Source of the DNA: Beta vulgaris subsp. vulgaris
Taxonomy: Eukaryota; Streptophyta; Magnoliopsida; Caryophyllales; Amaranthaceae
Direction: 5' to 3'
DNA: 64,000 nucleotides
NCBI RefSeq assembly: GCF_026745355.1
Contig: NC_079202.1
Span: 529,001-593,000 of the forward strand
The notes below the pieces were generated by a model. That model did not search any database. It saw only the letters and a list, made by a program, of their open reading frames with translations, and was not told the DNA's origin. Position 1 is the stretch's first letter; every line of letters begins with the position of its first letter. The position numbers and the translations under genes are program-made. Below, one piece after another: positions 1 through 9,904 of the stretch.

Positions 1-269
1 AACCCACCTAACCTCCCTTTCTCAACCCACTCACCCCTCTTTCTCCTTAACTCAACCCATTCAAACCCCGTCTCTCTTCGGCGTTCGCTTCCACAACCAG
101 CCAAACACCTCTCTCATCTCAACCAACAGACACCACCACCATCCCGACACCACCACACATACACCTCTCTAATGGGTGGTCCGAATTGTGGGTGGCTGGT
201 GGGTTAATGGGTTGTTGGTGGATGAATTGTGTAAGCTATCTCTTTTATTTTAATTAAATTGTTGTTTTA
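1..269. other. C-rich then G-rich non-coding stretch
   Basis: No gene is visible. The first about 170 bases are strongly pyrimidine/C-rich with ACC and CCT runs; from about 172 the composition flips to G-rich (GGGTGGT-type runs). The same flip is seen in the interior of the long foldback element at 53510-54400, so this may be the edge of a related element cut by the window. That relation is inference from composition only. Confidence 0.3.
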
Positions 270-1016
270 TCTCCATTATATAAGGGAAGGATGGAGGAAG
301 ATGGTGTCCTCATTTGGAAGATACCAAATTACCCCTAATGATCTAATGGAATGAAAAAAATTACAAAAGAAAACAATTTAAAAATCATTTCTCATTCGAA
401 CTTGTCATTCAAAACAAGTTAAAAATGGTAATGTCACATATTTTGATCAAAAAATTAAATGGATAAAATATCTTCACCTATTTTAATAAGAGAATATGGT
501 ATACATGACGTCCACATGAAAAGTCTGAAACACTCACTACCTTTGATACTCTTTAATTCAGTCACAAAAAATCAATATTAAAAATTACTCACAAACTTTA
601 TTAGTGTTTTATAGTGGCAAATTAATATATCTAAATTCATCTAACTAATAATCTTTGATATTTTAAGTATAATCATAGTTATAGTACGAATGGAATATAT
701 ATAATAATTTTGTCAAATGCATCCCTTTAAAGTGGTCACTTTGTTAATTGTGGTCCTTTCATTTCAATATCTTCAATTGTAGCCTCAAATAAAGCAAACA
801 CTTTTAAGTTTAAGCCAAAAGTCATGAAGATAAGTTGAGTTTAGGCTGCAACTTAAAAGTGTTTGGTTGATTTGAGGCTGTAATTTGAAGAGAATGCAAT
901 CAAAGGGCAGTAATTAACAAATTAGCCACTTTAAAGAGTTGCATTTGACAAAAAAAATCTATAATAAAATAACAAGTTCTGAAATCAACGCACGCATTGC
1001 GTACATATAAAACTAG
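270..1016 (+). mobile_element. Non-autonomous Helitron, copy 1
   Basis: The 5' end reads TCTCCATTATATAAG after an A. The 3' end has a short hairpin (ACGCACGCATTGCGTAC) followed by CTAG and then T. That is the Helitron layout: 5' TC, 3' hairpin and CTRR, insertion between A and T, no target duplication. The body aligns by eye with the second copy at 25848-26369 over several hundred bases (shared stretch around TTTGATACTCTTTAATTCAG). It codes for no Rep/helicase, so it would depend on an autonomous partner. It carries the insertion at 708-959. Confidence 0.75.
708..959. mobile_element. Foldback MITE nested in the Helitron
   Basis: The 252-bp element is almost entirely an inverted repeat: the arm starting TTTTGTCAAATGC is mirrored by GCATTTGACAAAA, with about 120 bases per arm. 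It is flanked by TATAATAA at 700-707 and 960-967. The sister Helitron at 25848 lacks it at the corresponding place. An 8-9 bp duplication with long inverted repeats fits a MULE- or hAT-mobilised MITE; the superfamily is not settled. Confidence 0.75.
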
Positions 1017-1017
1017 T

Positions 1018-1700
1018 CAAGAAGTGTGGTCTCCAACTTTCTCTTTCTACAAACATTGGTTTGTATGACACTTCTCTTGATTGCACTTATTTCATGTCTA
1101 GAAGTAATGTCACTCCTAATTTGAAGGCAAATTAATAAACTTTATGATGCTTTCGATTTCACTCAGACTATACATATATATTTGGAAATTTATTTTAAAG
1201 GTTTTTTTTGGCTATGCATGGTCAATTGGTGTAGATCTTTGCATTAGTAGTACTAGGACACTTTAATTATTCTTCATTGAAATTTTCCTTATATAACTAT
1301 GTTATCATGTGTCTAAAAGAGGACGATAATCAAGTTAATGGATAAAAATAAATTGCACTTATCTCTTACTATAAGTCTAGCAAATCAAACGCAAGATTTT
1401 AGCACATAATTCTAATTAAATTAGTAGTTATCTTATCTCTATGGTTTAGTGGGTGCTAAAGTCAATATAACACTATACAAAACATGCACCAAAGAAAAGT
1501 GTGATTGTGGATTTACACTGTTTGGGAAATTGGGACTACAGTTCCCAAAGAAGAAGATGGATAGATAGATGTTAAAAAATGTTAAATAGATATTGCCTTT
1601 CAGGTGGATTTGGTTTGTTTTTTTCAACATTTTCTACCGCTAAAAGACGGCCTTCACAGAAATTATATTCTTATTTGAAAATTACAAATCCAAATTTTCA
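1018..1700. other. AT-rich intergenic DNA, nothing recognised
   Basis: No open frame of credible length, no inverted repeat or terminal motif that I could support. AT-rich, with scattered homopolymer T and A runs. Confidence 0.4.
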
Positions 1701-2028
1701 TACTTCCTCTATTTCATAATACTCGCTACATTTTTAATTGTACGAAGAAGTTTCACATTACTTTTGGGATCCCTCCTTGCAAGGGGTGAGACTCGACCCC
1801 GTGACCTTTGGGATCGGATGTGATGCCAATACCATTAGGCTATCACCCGCTGCTCAGAAGTTTCACATTAATTGCTACACTTCCTCTTTGGACAATAAAT
1901 TATCTCTATCTCTCTTCTTACATGGGTCCCTTTTCTTTTTACTTTCTACGTTTCTCTTGTTTAAAAATTACCTAAAAATTCGTGAATTGAAAAGTGTAGC
2001 AAGTAATATAAAACTGAGAAAATATATA
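1701..2028. mobile_element. Stowaway-like MITE split by a SINE
   Basis: The left end TACTTCCTCTATTTCATAAT followed by actcgctaca is mirrored by tgtagcaagtaatataaaac near 1996-2016. TACTYCCTC is the usual start of plant Stowaway MITEs, with TA as target. Its right edge abuts the next MITE. The body is interrupted by the tRNA-like insert at 1761-1855, which makes this MITE older than the SINE. Confidence 0.6.
1761..1855 (-). mobile_element. Short tRNA-derived SINE inserted in the MITE
   Basis: On the minus strand a polymerase III A-box-like TAGCCTAATGG is followed about 40 bases later by a B-box-like GGGTCGAGTCT. The insert is bounded by a perfect 15-bp duplication AGAAGTTTCACATTA at 1746-1760 and 1856-1870, as expected for LINE-driven target-primed integration. 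At 95 bp it is short for a plant SINE and has only a brief A-rich 3' end, so a tRNA-derived retropseudogene is an alternative. Confidence 0.7.
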
Positions 2029-2125
2029 CTTCCTCCGTTCCATATATAATAAGTGAAACACTTCTTTCTTTTATGTGAGAACTATTTTAGATAAGTGTCT
2101 CGCTTATTATAAAACGGAAGAAGTA
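2027..2125. mobile_element. Stowaway MITE, about 99 bp
   Basis: Begins TACTTCCTCCGTTCC and ends GGAAGAAGTA; the arms (ataataagtgaaacac / gtgtctcgcttattat) pair along most of the element. TA flanks both sides. It lies about 0.9 kb upstream of the WOX4 start. Confidence 0.75.
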
Positions 2126-3051
2126 TATATATATATATAATCAATTCGTATCTTAAAAAGCTAATAATGTCTCCTACCATATTGAAGTTTTGGGATTGGA
2201 GGAGGAATCTTTTAAAAATTTCTCCCCTCATTCCCTTCCAAAACTTTATTATATGTACATACCATAAAGTTAGCACCAAAACCCTACAAAATACTAATAT
2301 GAGAGGCAAATAAAAGGGCACCGAAAAGCACACACACAATATCATGATGAAAGCAAGAAAATCACGTCCTTGTTGATTAGACTCCTCAACAACACACGCA
2401 TACATTTTTAATTTTTACCCACACGCTCATTTCCCATCTAATATTATGATTCATTCATTCACCCTTTTTTTCCCATTCTTTTTTGGTATTACAAATCATA
2501 AGTCATAAGTCAACCTCACCTCATCATTTGGTCTTGCTTCTTCCGAGCACCACCTCATTTCCCACTTTCTTTTCCTCACCTTTATTATCATCAATCTTCT
2601 TTCATTCTCTTGTCCTTCTCTTTTCTAATTATTCTCTTTATTTAACTAGTACTCTAGTAGGGTGCATCTACTATTATTTACTATTAACTGGTCACTACTC
2701 ATCATTAGTTTACCCGTATTTTTTTTTTTAGATGTCCCTTATTAGTTTATCACTTTCTTTTATTTCTATTTTTGAAATGAAACTACTAACTTTTCATCAC
2801 ACATACATTCAACTTTAATATAAAATAACAGTTTCTCTAAAACTCTGTACAAAAGAAAGAGATCGAATAATAAACTGATAAATAAAGACGGTAGGGAATA
2901 TCATACATCATATATTATATATTATATATCATACATCACACATCATAGTAGTAGTATATCTCTATATAATTAGAGATTTAACCACGCACATCTGGCTTCT
3001 TAGGTAGCTAGCTTCATCATCCTCAAATCTGCAATAATCGTCGTCACTGTC
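2126..3051 (+). promoter_or_regulatory. WOX4 upstream region with TATA-like box
   Basis: The interval before the WOX4 start has no gene. It holds a pyrimidine-rich tract at about 2460-2640, an ATATAT-rich run at about 2905-2945 and a TATA-like CTATATAAT at 2962-2970. If that box is used, transcription would start near 2995 and leave a leader of about 55-60 bases before the ATG at 3052. The box assignment is inference from motif and spacing only. Confidence 0.35.
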
Positions 3052-6000
3052 ATGGGTGGTAGCAGCATGAAGGTGCACCCCTTTGGACGTGGATTTTGGG
3101 ATAATCATCAAACAACAGCTCATGACTCTCAAGCACTTACACTCGGTTGCAAGCGCTTTCGTCCGCTTGCTCCCAAGGTTGGTTCTAACAATAATGTGGT
3201 TAATAATACTACTACTTCTACAGGGCATCATAATAATAATGCTACGTTTGATCTCAAGAGCTTCATTAGACCTCACTGTGGTCCTCCGAAGATGGTTTCT
3301 CCTCCTGATCACAAGAAAGATTCAGCCTCTCATCAGGTGGGTGATGCATCATTTTTATATCTAGTCATACTGAATATATATTTCTGTCTGAATTTTAGTT
3401 TTAGTATAAAATTTTTAAAATCATATAGTATATATAGCTTAGTATAAAATTTATCGCCTTAAAAATGTATTGACTTTTTTTATAGCGAATTTCTTTTTCT
3501 GGTTTCCTTTGTTTTTATAAGACGAAAACGAGAAAACAACAAACTATCCAACAACAAAGATGTACTACTTAATTTATTTCAAATAATATAATGATCAAAG
3601 TTTGAAACCCTACGTACGTGACTTTCAACTTGGGTGATAAAAATGAATTACTTGCATACATTATATGATGTGTAGTTGGTATGTATATGGTAATAATGAG
3701 ATGATGAACATGGCAGGCGGAAACCTTAAGCCATCCAGGAGGAACGAGATGGAACCCGACGCAAGAACAGATAGGGATCTTAGAGATGTTGTACAGAGGA
3801 GGAATGCGGACTCCAAATGCACAACAGATAGAACAAATAACGGAACAACTAAGCAAGTATGGCAAGATTGAAGGGAAGAATGTTTTCTACTGGTTTCAAA
3901 ATCATAAAGCTCGTGAAAGACAAAAGCAAAAGCGCACTATCCTTGGCCTTAGTCATAATCCCAGGACTCCCACGGCTGCTACTGCTACTGCTACCGCTAC
4001 TACTCAACTCAACGCCTCCACAACCTTAACTCTAGACACAAGGGTAGGTATCTTTATCTGTTTTGGGTGTTAATGAGCGACTACGTACAGTGATGTAGAT
4101 GAGATTCGATCTCAAGTCTTGAATACGACTCTCATACTTTACCACCTAAGATAGATGACATCCACGCACTAATAGTCAGGTCTACTTGGATCATTCATCT
4201 TAATCAACGATAAAAAGTTGTGCTATATAATTTGTGTTTATTTGTTTAATATTGTCTACTTTTAGTGGTTGTTTGTAACAACTATGCATTACGGTCTTTA
4301 TCCCAAGGTGGGGTTCACATCATTTTCTTCTAGATCACATTTATAATGTAGCTAGGAAAAATTACATTCTTGTTGTGAGAAATAGAGAGAGAAGTTATGC
4401 AAATATATCAGAGAGTATTGATTGCATTGATGTGAGAACTGATTCTTACATCGGTATATAGGCACAAAACTTACTGTTATTTGCATAAATCAACAAATAC
4501 GGCGAGAAAAACCACCATGCATTGAATGCATGGCAGTGGAATTCATTGTGCTCAACAGTGGAATTGGTCATTCCACTGTTTTCACAACACTCCCCCTTGA
4601 ATGTCCACTGATAACTCATAACAGATGTTGTCCATTTAGAATGCTGTTAGGAAAATTCCTGTGGGAAAAATCCATAACTAGGGAAAGGAGTAAACTATAA
4701 TATACCTTATATGCTTAAAATTAACTGCCTCATTAAAAACCTTGTCAGGAAAAACCCAGTGGGATAAAAACCTGATCGAAGGAAAAAGAGTGCAGGCATA
4801 TAATACCCCCTGAATCTAGCATATACATGAAGATGACGCATTCCAATTTTTCGGACTAATTCTTCAAATTTCTTCGCCGGAAGGGATTTGGTGAATAAAT
4901 CTGCAAGATTCTCACATGATTGGATTTGTCGAATGTTGATCGTCCCTTCCTTTTGGAGGTCATGAGTGAAGAAGAGCTTTGGTGATAAATGTTTAGTTCT
5001 GTCTCCTTTGATGTACCCTTCGCTTACTTGGGTGATGCATGCAGTATTGTCTTCGTAGATGATAGTTGGATGTTGTTATTGTTTCCATCCCGCATTCTTC
5101 TTGGATATTCTTGATCATTGACCTTAGCCATACACATTCCCTTCCAGCTTCATAAAGAGCAATTAATTCATGATTTGATGATGTGGCCGTCAAAGTCTGC
5201 TTTGTGATTTCCAAGATATTGCAGTACCTCCATAAGTGAATACATATCCGGATTGAGACTTAGCCTTTTGTGGGTCTGAGAGGTAGCCAGCATCTGCATA
5301 TCCAATGAGTGACGCATTGGGTCTTGACTGATAGAATAATCCGAGATCTTGTGTTCCTCGAAGATAACGTAATAAGTGTCTGACTCCATTCCAATGTCTC
5401 TTGGTTGGTGCATTGCTGTATCTAGCTAACAAGTTTACTGAAAAAGCTATGTCAGGTCGAGTATTGTTAGCCAAGTACATTAAAGCCCAATTGCACTTAG
5501 ATATGGTACTTCAGGACCAAGAATCTCCTCGTTCTCTTCTCGTGGTCTGAATGGATCATCTTTCTCATTCAGGGAACGCACTACCATTGGAGAACTTATT
5601 GGGTGGGCTTTGTCCATGAAAAAACGTTTCAGGATTTTTTCTGTATAGTTTGATTGATGGACAAAAATCCCATTTCTTAGATGTTCCATTTGCAGGCCAA
5701 GGCAAAATTTTGTCTTCCCGAGATCTTTCATCTCAAATTCTTTCATCAAGTATTTTGCAGTCGCTTCAAGTTCTCTAGGAGTTCCGATAATGTTCAAATC
5801 ATCGACATATACAGCAATGATCGCGAATCCTGATTTAGATCGCTTAATGAAAACACAGGGACTGATTTGATTATTTTTGAATCCTTCTTTCAATAGGTAT
5901 TCACTAAGACGATTATACCACATTCTTCCAGATTGTTTTAACCCATAGAGTGATTTTCTCAATTTTATTGAGAACATCTCTTTGGGCATGCAATTTTCTG

Positions 6001-9000
6001 GTAGTTTTAGTCCTTCAGGAACTTTCATATAAATATCTGTGTCAAGTGAGCCATACAAATATGCGGTCACTACATCCATCAATCTCATTTGCAATCCTTT
6101 CGAAACTGATAAACTTACCAGAAATCTTAGTGTAGTTGCATCGACTACTGGAGAATATGTCTCATCATAATCAATCCCTGGCATTTGCGAGAAGCCTTGG
6201 GCTACTAATCTTGCCTTATATCTAGTAACCTCATTTTTCTCATTTCGTTTTCTCACGAATACCCATTTGTACCCAACTGGTTTTACACCTTTTGGTATTT
6301 GGGTTATTTGACCGAATACTTCACGTTTTTCAAGTGATCTCAATTCTGCTTGAATTGCCTCTTTCCATTTTGGCCAATCTTTTCTACGGCGACATTCATC
6401 AACTGTATTTGGCTCTACATCATTTTCATCGTATGTCATTTCAACCGCTATCGAGTAAGCAAAAATTTCATTCAAGACAACATCTTTTCGATTCCATTGT
6501 CTCTTTGTAGAAACATAATTAATTGAAGTTTCATTGTTGTCTATGCTTTCATGTTCCTTTTCTTCTGGAACACGTTTCTCTTCATTTTTGTTTTCATCAT
6601 GCTCTGTTGGGAGATTTATATTAATTTCGTTCGTTGTCTCCCCTTGCCTTTTCATTTTTCTCGGTTTTAAATCTTTAGAACCGGGTGGTCTGCCACGTTT
6701 TCGACGTGCTATTGACTCATTTTCAATTGCCTTATTGCATTAGGAATTTCAATCCGTTCCGGAGCATTCGCAGCAGGTACATGTGACTTTGTCACTTTCT
6801 TAGAATCTGTGAATGCATCTGGCAATTGGTTTGCAATACTTTGCAGATGAACAATTTTCTTGACTTCTTGTTCACATGAATTTGTTCTCGGGTCCAGAAA
6901 CGACATTTGCGATGCGTTCCATGTAATTTCCGATTTTATATTTTGTGGGTCCACTTTCTCTCCCCCTAAGGATGGGAATACCGACTCATTAAAATGACAG
7001 TCGGCAAATCGAGCCGTAAATAGATCACCAGTTGTTGGCTCTAAATATTTGATAATTGATGGAGATTCAAATCCAACATATATTCCCATCCTTCTTTGTG
7101 GACCCATTTTAGTACGTTGGGGCGGAGCAATAGGTACATGTACAGCGCACCCAAAAATTCTCAAATGTGAGATATTCGGTTCTCGACCAGATACTAATTG
7201 TAATGGTGAGAATTTGTGATAGGCTGTCGGCCTTAATCTTATCAATGTTGCCGCATGTAATATAGCATGACCCCAAGTAGTAGATGGCAATTTTGACCTC
7301 ATTATTAATGGTCTTGCAATTAATTGTAGTCTTTTGATTAATGATTCAGCAAGACCATTTTGTGTATGTACATGAGGTACAGGGCTCAACAATAATCCCA
7401 ATAGACATGCAATAGTCATTAAATGTTTGGGATGTAAATTCCCCAGCATTGTCTAATCTTATTTTCTTTATTGTATGATCTGGGAATTGAGTTCTTAATC
7501 GAATTATTTGAGCCAAAAGTTTTGCAAATGCAACATTTCTGCTTGACAGAAGGCTCACATGTGACCATCGAGTAGAGGCATCAATTAATACCATGAAATA
7601 ACGAAATGGTCCACATGCAGGATGAATAGGCCCACAAATATCTCCTTGAATTCTTTCTAAAAACATTGGAGATTCAGTGGCAATCTTATTTATAGATGGC
7701 TGATTATCAATTTGCCAAGTGAGCATGCAGAGCATGTTAATTCATTTGACCGAGGAATTTTGACATTCTTTATAGAGTGTCCATTTGAGTTTTCAATGAT
7801 TCTATGCATCATTCCTGTGCCAGGATGGCCTAATCGGTCATGCCATAGAGTAAATGATTCTATTATCTAACTTCTGGTTAGATATCATATTAATTTCAAT
7901 CGGACGTATATCTATGCGATATAGTCCCGAGGAAATTGCTGGCAATTTTTCATAGATGTATTTCTTGCCGTTTTTCTCTGCCGTTAGGCATATGAATTCC
8001 TCTTTGTTCACCGTCATTGTTTCCAAATGGTAACCATTCTGACGTACATCTTTGAAACTTATGAGGTTCCTTCGAGATTTACTCGAATATAATGCGTCAT
8101 TAATTATCAATTTTGTCCCATTTGGAAATATAATGCAAGCTTTTCCAGAGCCTTCAATTAGCTTGGCTGTCCCAGAAATTGTACTAACATTTGCTTGGAA
8201 TATTGTAAGTTTTGAAAAATACTCTTTATTTTTCAATATGGTGTGTGTTGTCCCACTGTCCAGGAGACATTGTTCTTTAGTTCCAACTTCTGATGAATTC
8301 ATATCTTCATAAATAATAAATACGATGATTAGTATAAGAAAAACGTATTTTTATTAATAATAAGGAACAAATACATGAAAGTGGATATTGAAGCAGTTGA
8401 AATAAACTAAGCACATTAATCGATTGTGATCTAAACAAACTTATTTTCAACTTCAGCATCATCCATAAAAAAATCTGAAACATCAAGGCTGGGCATGGAT
8501 GTAGTGGCTTCATTAACAAAGTTTGCTTCAGCATTTTTTCCTTTGTTTTTTATTGAAGCTTGATATAGATCTACCAAATGTTTGGCAGTACGACATGTGC
8601 GGCCCCAGTGCCCAGTCATGCCACATCTATGGCAAGTATCATTTCCTTTATAGGACGTTTCTCTGATTTCCAGATGATTGTCCCCAATTTTTATCAGAAT
8701 GTTTAAAATTATTATTTCTTGGGGAAAATCGGCCTCTTCCACGTCCACGCCCTCGGCCACGGTAATTACCACGTCCTCTCCCACGACCGTTGTAATTACC
8801 GCGTCCACCACTATGTATAGCATTTGCTTCTGGTGGATTAGAGCTTTCTATGCATTTATCTCATGAGTGGCTGAAGACCCCGTAGGTCTAAGATTATGAT
8901 TTTTCAGCAAAAGATCATTATTTTGTTCAGCCACAAGTAGTACTGAGATTAGCTCAGAGTACTTTTTGAAAGCTCTGAACCTGTATTGTTCTGCCAATAT

Positions 9001-9904
9001 GATATTAGAGGCGTGGAAAGTGGAGAGCGTTTTGTGAGAAATAGAGAGAGAAGTTATGCAAATATATCAGAGAGTATTGTATTGCATTGATGTGAAGAAC
9101 TGATTTCTTACATCGGTATTTATAGGCACAAAACTTACTGTGTATTTGCATAAATCAACAAATACGGCGAGAAAAACCTACCATGCATTGAATGCATGGC
9201 AGTGGAATTCATTGTGCTCAACAGTGGAATTGGTCATTCCACTGTTTTCACAACAATTCTTAACTTTTCTAACATAAGTGCACAATGTTTAAACAGTATG
9301 TAATAGGCAAAATACAATTATTGAATCTCTTGCTGCGCACATGTCGTGGATTGGCTCCGATAGGAGTAGATGAGATAAATTTAGTAACTTAAGTTGGTCA
9401 TTTTGTTTTCATGTAGTAACTACTTTTGGGCTTGTAAATGGTTTGAACTTTTATGGTCCTTCTTAAACTCCTAGATCAGCCTACTTTTCCACATTGTCTA
9501 AAAACTTAAGCCTTTTTTCCACAAATTGGTTAAAGTAGTCTCTATATAAAATTCGCACCCTATAATTAGGATTATTATTGTACATGTTTCAATCTAGTGT
9601 GCTATAATTCTAACGAGACTTAAATATGATAGTGAATTTCTCGAAACCCTTTTATTATGCCATAATGTCCATGCTAGTTACTATCTCACATTGGATAAAG
9701 TGGTATGGTTTTGAGATCGTTTATCTAATAGTCGCATGTTAATTACAGGTTGAATTCATTGATCAGGAGGAACAGATAAGTCCATACAAGAGGAAATTTA
9801 GAAACTGGACATTTAAAAGTTCAGAAGAGAAGCAGAAGAAGGATTACACTAATGAGGAAGACAAAACCTTGGAACTTTTTCCATTACACCCAGAAGGCAG
9901 ATGA
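3052..9904 (+). CDS. WOX4: WUSCHEL-related homeobox 4 transcription factor, three exons
   Basis: Exons 3052-3336, 3717-4043 and 9749-9904 join in phase 0 to give 255 residues, close to the about 250 of Arabidopsis WOX4. Residues 6-18 hold the [11 protein letters not shown] start-type motif. [14 protein letters not shown] and [11 protein letters not shown] are WOX4-type motifs. The 65-residue WUS-type homeodomain runs from about 105 to 169, with the recognition helix [19 protein letters not shown]. The extreme C terminus is the WUS box [15 protein letters not shown]4 proteins promote (pro)cambium cell division in the nucleus downstream of peptide-receptor signalling (family knowledge). The start at 3052 gives MGGSSMKVH; the second Met at 3067 is the one matching Arabidopsis. 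Introns have GT/AG ends; intron 1 is 380 bp, while intron 2 is 5705 bp because a copia element sits in it. After the homeodomain a Thr/Ala-rich simple repeat is encoded (about 3970-4030). All exon reading frames are intact. Confidence 0.95.
4075..4185 (-). repeat. Possible tRNA-derived (SINE-like) fragment in WOX4 intron 2
   Basis: On the minus strand a B-box-like GAGATCGAATCTC lies downstream of TTAGGTGGTAAAGTATGAGAG, resembling the tRNA head of a SINE. I see no clear target duplication and the A-box match is loose, so this is tentative. Confidence 0.3.
4371..4589 (-). repeat. Copia LTR, left copy (3' LTR of the element)
   Basis: 219 bp, starting TGTTGTGAGAAATAG and ending GTTTTCACAACA (TG...CA). 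Compared with the right copy it shows six short deletions totalling 7 bases (near 4420, 4435, 4443, 4457, 4475 and 4514) and almost no substitutions. Confidence 0.95.
4580..4600 (-). other. Polypurine tract of the copia element
   Basis: On the minus strand AAGGGGGAG (plus strand 4590-4598) lies immediately inside the 3' LTR. This is where plus-strand DNA synthesis is primed in LTR elements and it fixes the element's orientation. Confidence 0.7.
4780..5480 (-). pseudogene. Copia RNase H domain, frame-broken
   Basis: Minus-strand frames carry [20 protein letters not shown], then [21 protein letters not shown] and a downstream region with [13 protein letters not shown], all typical of copia RNase H (the ADAG and E residues are catalytic-site motifs). 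The junction with reverse transcriptase at about 5480 and two later points (about 5205 and 5070) are frame breaks that look like single-base changes in short homopolymers. The frame remnant [13 protein letters not shown] near 4870 is the usual copia C terminus. Confidence 0.85.
5481..6655 (-). pseudogene. Copia reverse transcriptase segment
   Basis: A 391-residue open stretch. It has the copia RT hallmarks [43 protein letters not shown] and the catalytic YVDDLNIIG, followed by [14 protein letters not shown] copies element RNA into DNA inside the virus-like particle (family knowledge). The domain itself is uninterrupted, but it is cut off from integrase and RNase H by frame breaks, so it is annotated as part of a defective polyprotein. 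Confidence 0.9.
6709..7838 (-). pseudogene. Copia integrase segment, frame-broken
   Basis: Two overlapping minus-strand frames cover the integrase. The first (7346-7735) has [20 protein letters not shown] and IRLDNAGEF, carrying the first two catalytic Asp of the DDE triad. The second (6709-7449) continues with [19 protein letters not shown], which carries the catalytic Glu, and the GRE-type C-terminal region. The frame changes near 7380-7390. Upstream, 7740-7840 keeps the HRLGHPG remnant of the zinc-binding N-terminal domain in another frame. Confidence 0.85.
7838..8302 (-). pseudogene. Copia aspartic protease segment
   Basis: Minus-strand frame of 154 residues with [18 protein letters not shown], the DSG(T) active-site motif of retroelement aspartic proteases, followed by the [13 protein letters not shown] flap-like and [14 protein letters not shown] motifs usual in plant copia polyproteins. 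It would release Gag, integrase and RT from the precursor. Confidence 0.85.
8431..9029 (-). pseudogene. Copia Gag C-terminal half with zinc knuckle
   Basis: The minus-strand frame 8431-8823 has a Gly/Val/Asp-rich linker and the zinc knuckle [14 protein letters not shown] (CX2CX4HX4C). Between 8824 and 9029 another frame keeps the Gag motif [18 protein letters not shown], which in intact elements lies mid-Gag. The N-terminal half of Gag, the leader and the primer binding site are missing; the sequence passes directly into LTR at about 9030. Confidence 0.85.
9030..9255 (-). repeat. Copia LTR, right copy (5' LTR of the element)
   Basis: About 226 bp, ending TTTTCACAACA next to ATTCT. The inner edge reads TTTTGTGAGAA where the left LTR has TGTTGTGAGAA, so the inner terminal TG (CA in element orientation) is lost or altered exactly at the junction with gag. 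Confidence 0.9.

Larger units (their letters stand above)
4371..9255 (-). mobile_element. Ty1/copia LTR retrotransposon in WOX4 intron 2 (antisense)
   Basis: The element is 4885 bp, bounded by LTRs at 4371-4589 and about 9030-9255, with target duplication ATTCT at 4366-4370 and 9256-9260. Read on the minus strand the order is Gag zinc knuckle, protease, integrase, reverse transcriptase, RNase H, which is the copia order. A purine tract AAGGGGGAG directly abuts the 4589 LTR edge (the 3' LTR in element orientation). No primer binding site and no first half of Gag are present: the 5' LTR in element orientation runs straight into mid-gag. Several single-base frame breaks interrupt the coding region, so this copy cannot be autonomous as shown. 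Confidence 0.95.

Noticed and set aside
2962..3312. Minus-strand frame of 116 codons over WOX4 exon 1
   Set aside because: Shadow of the real exon; not protein-like.
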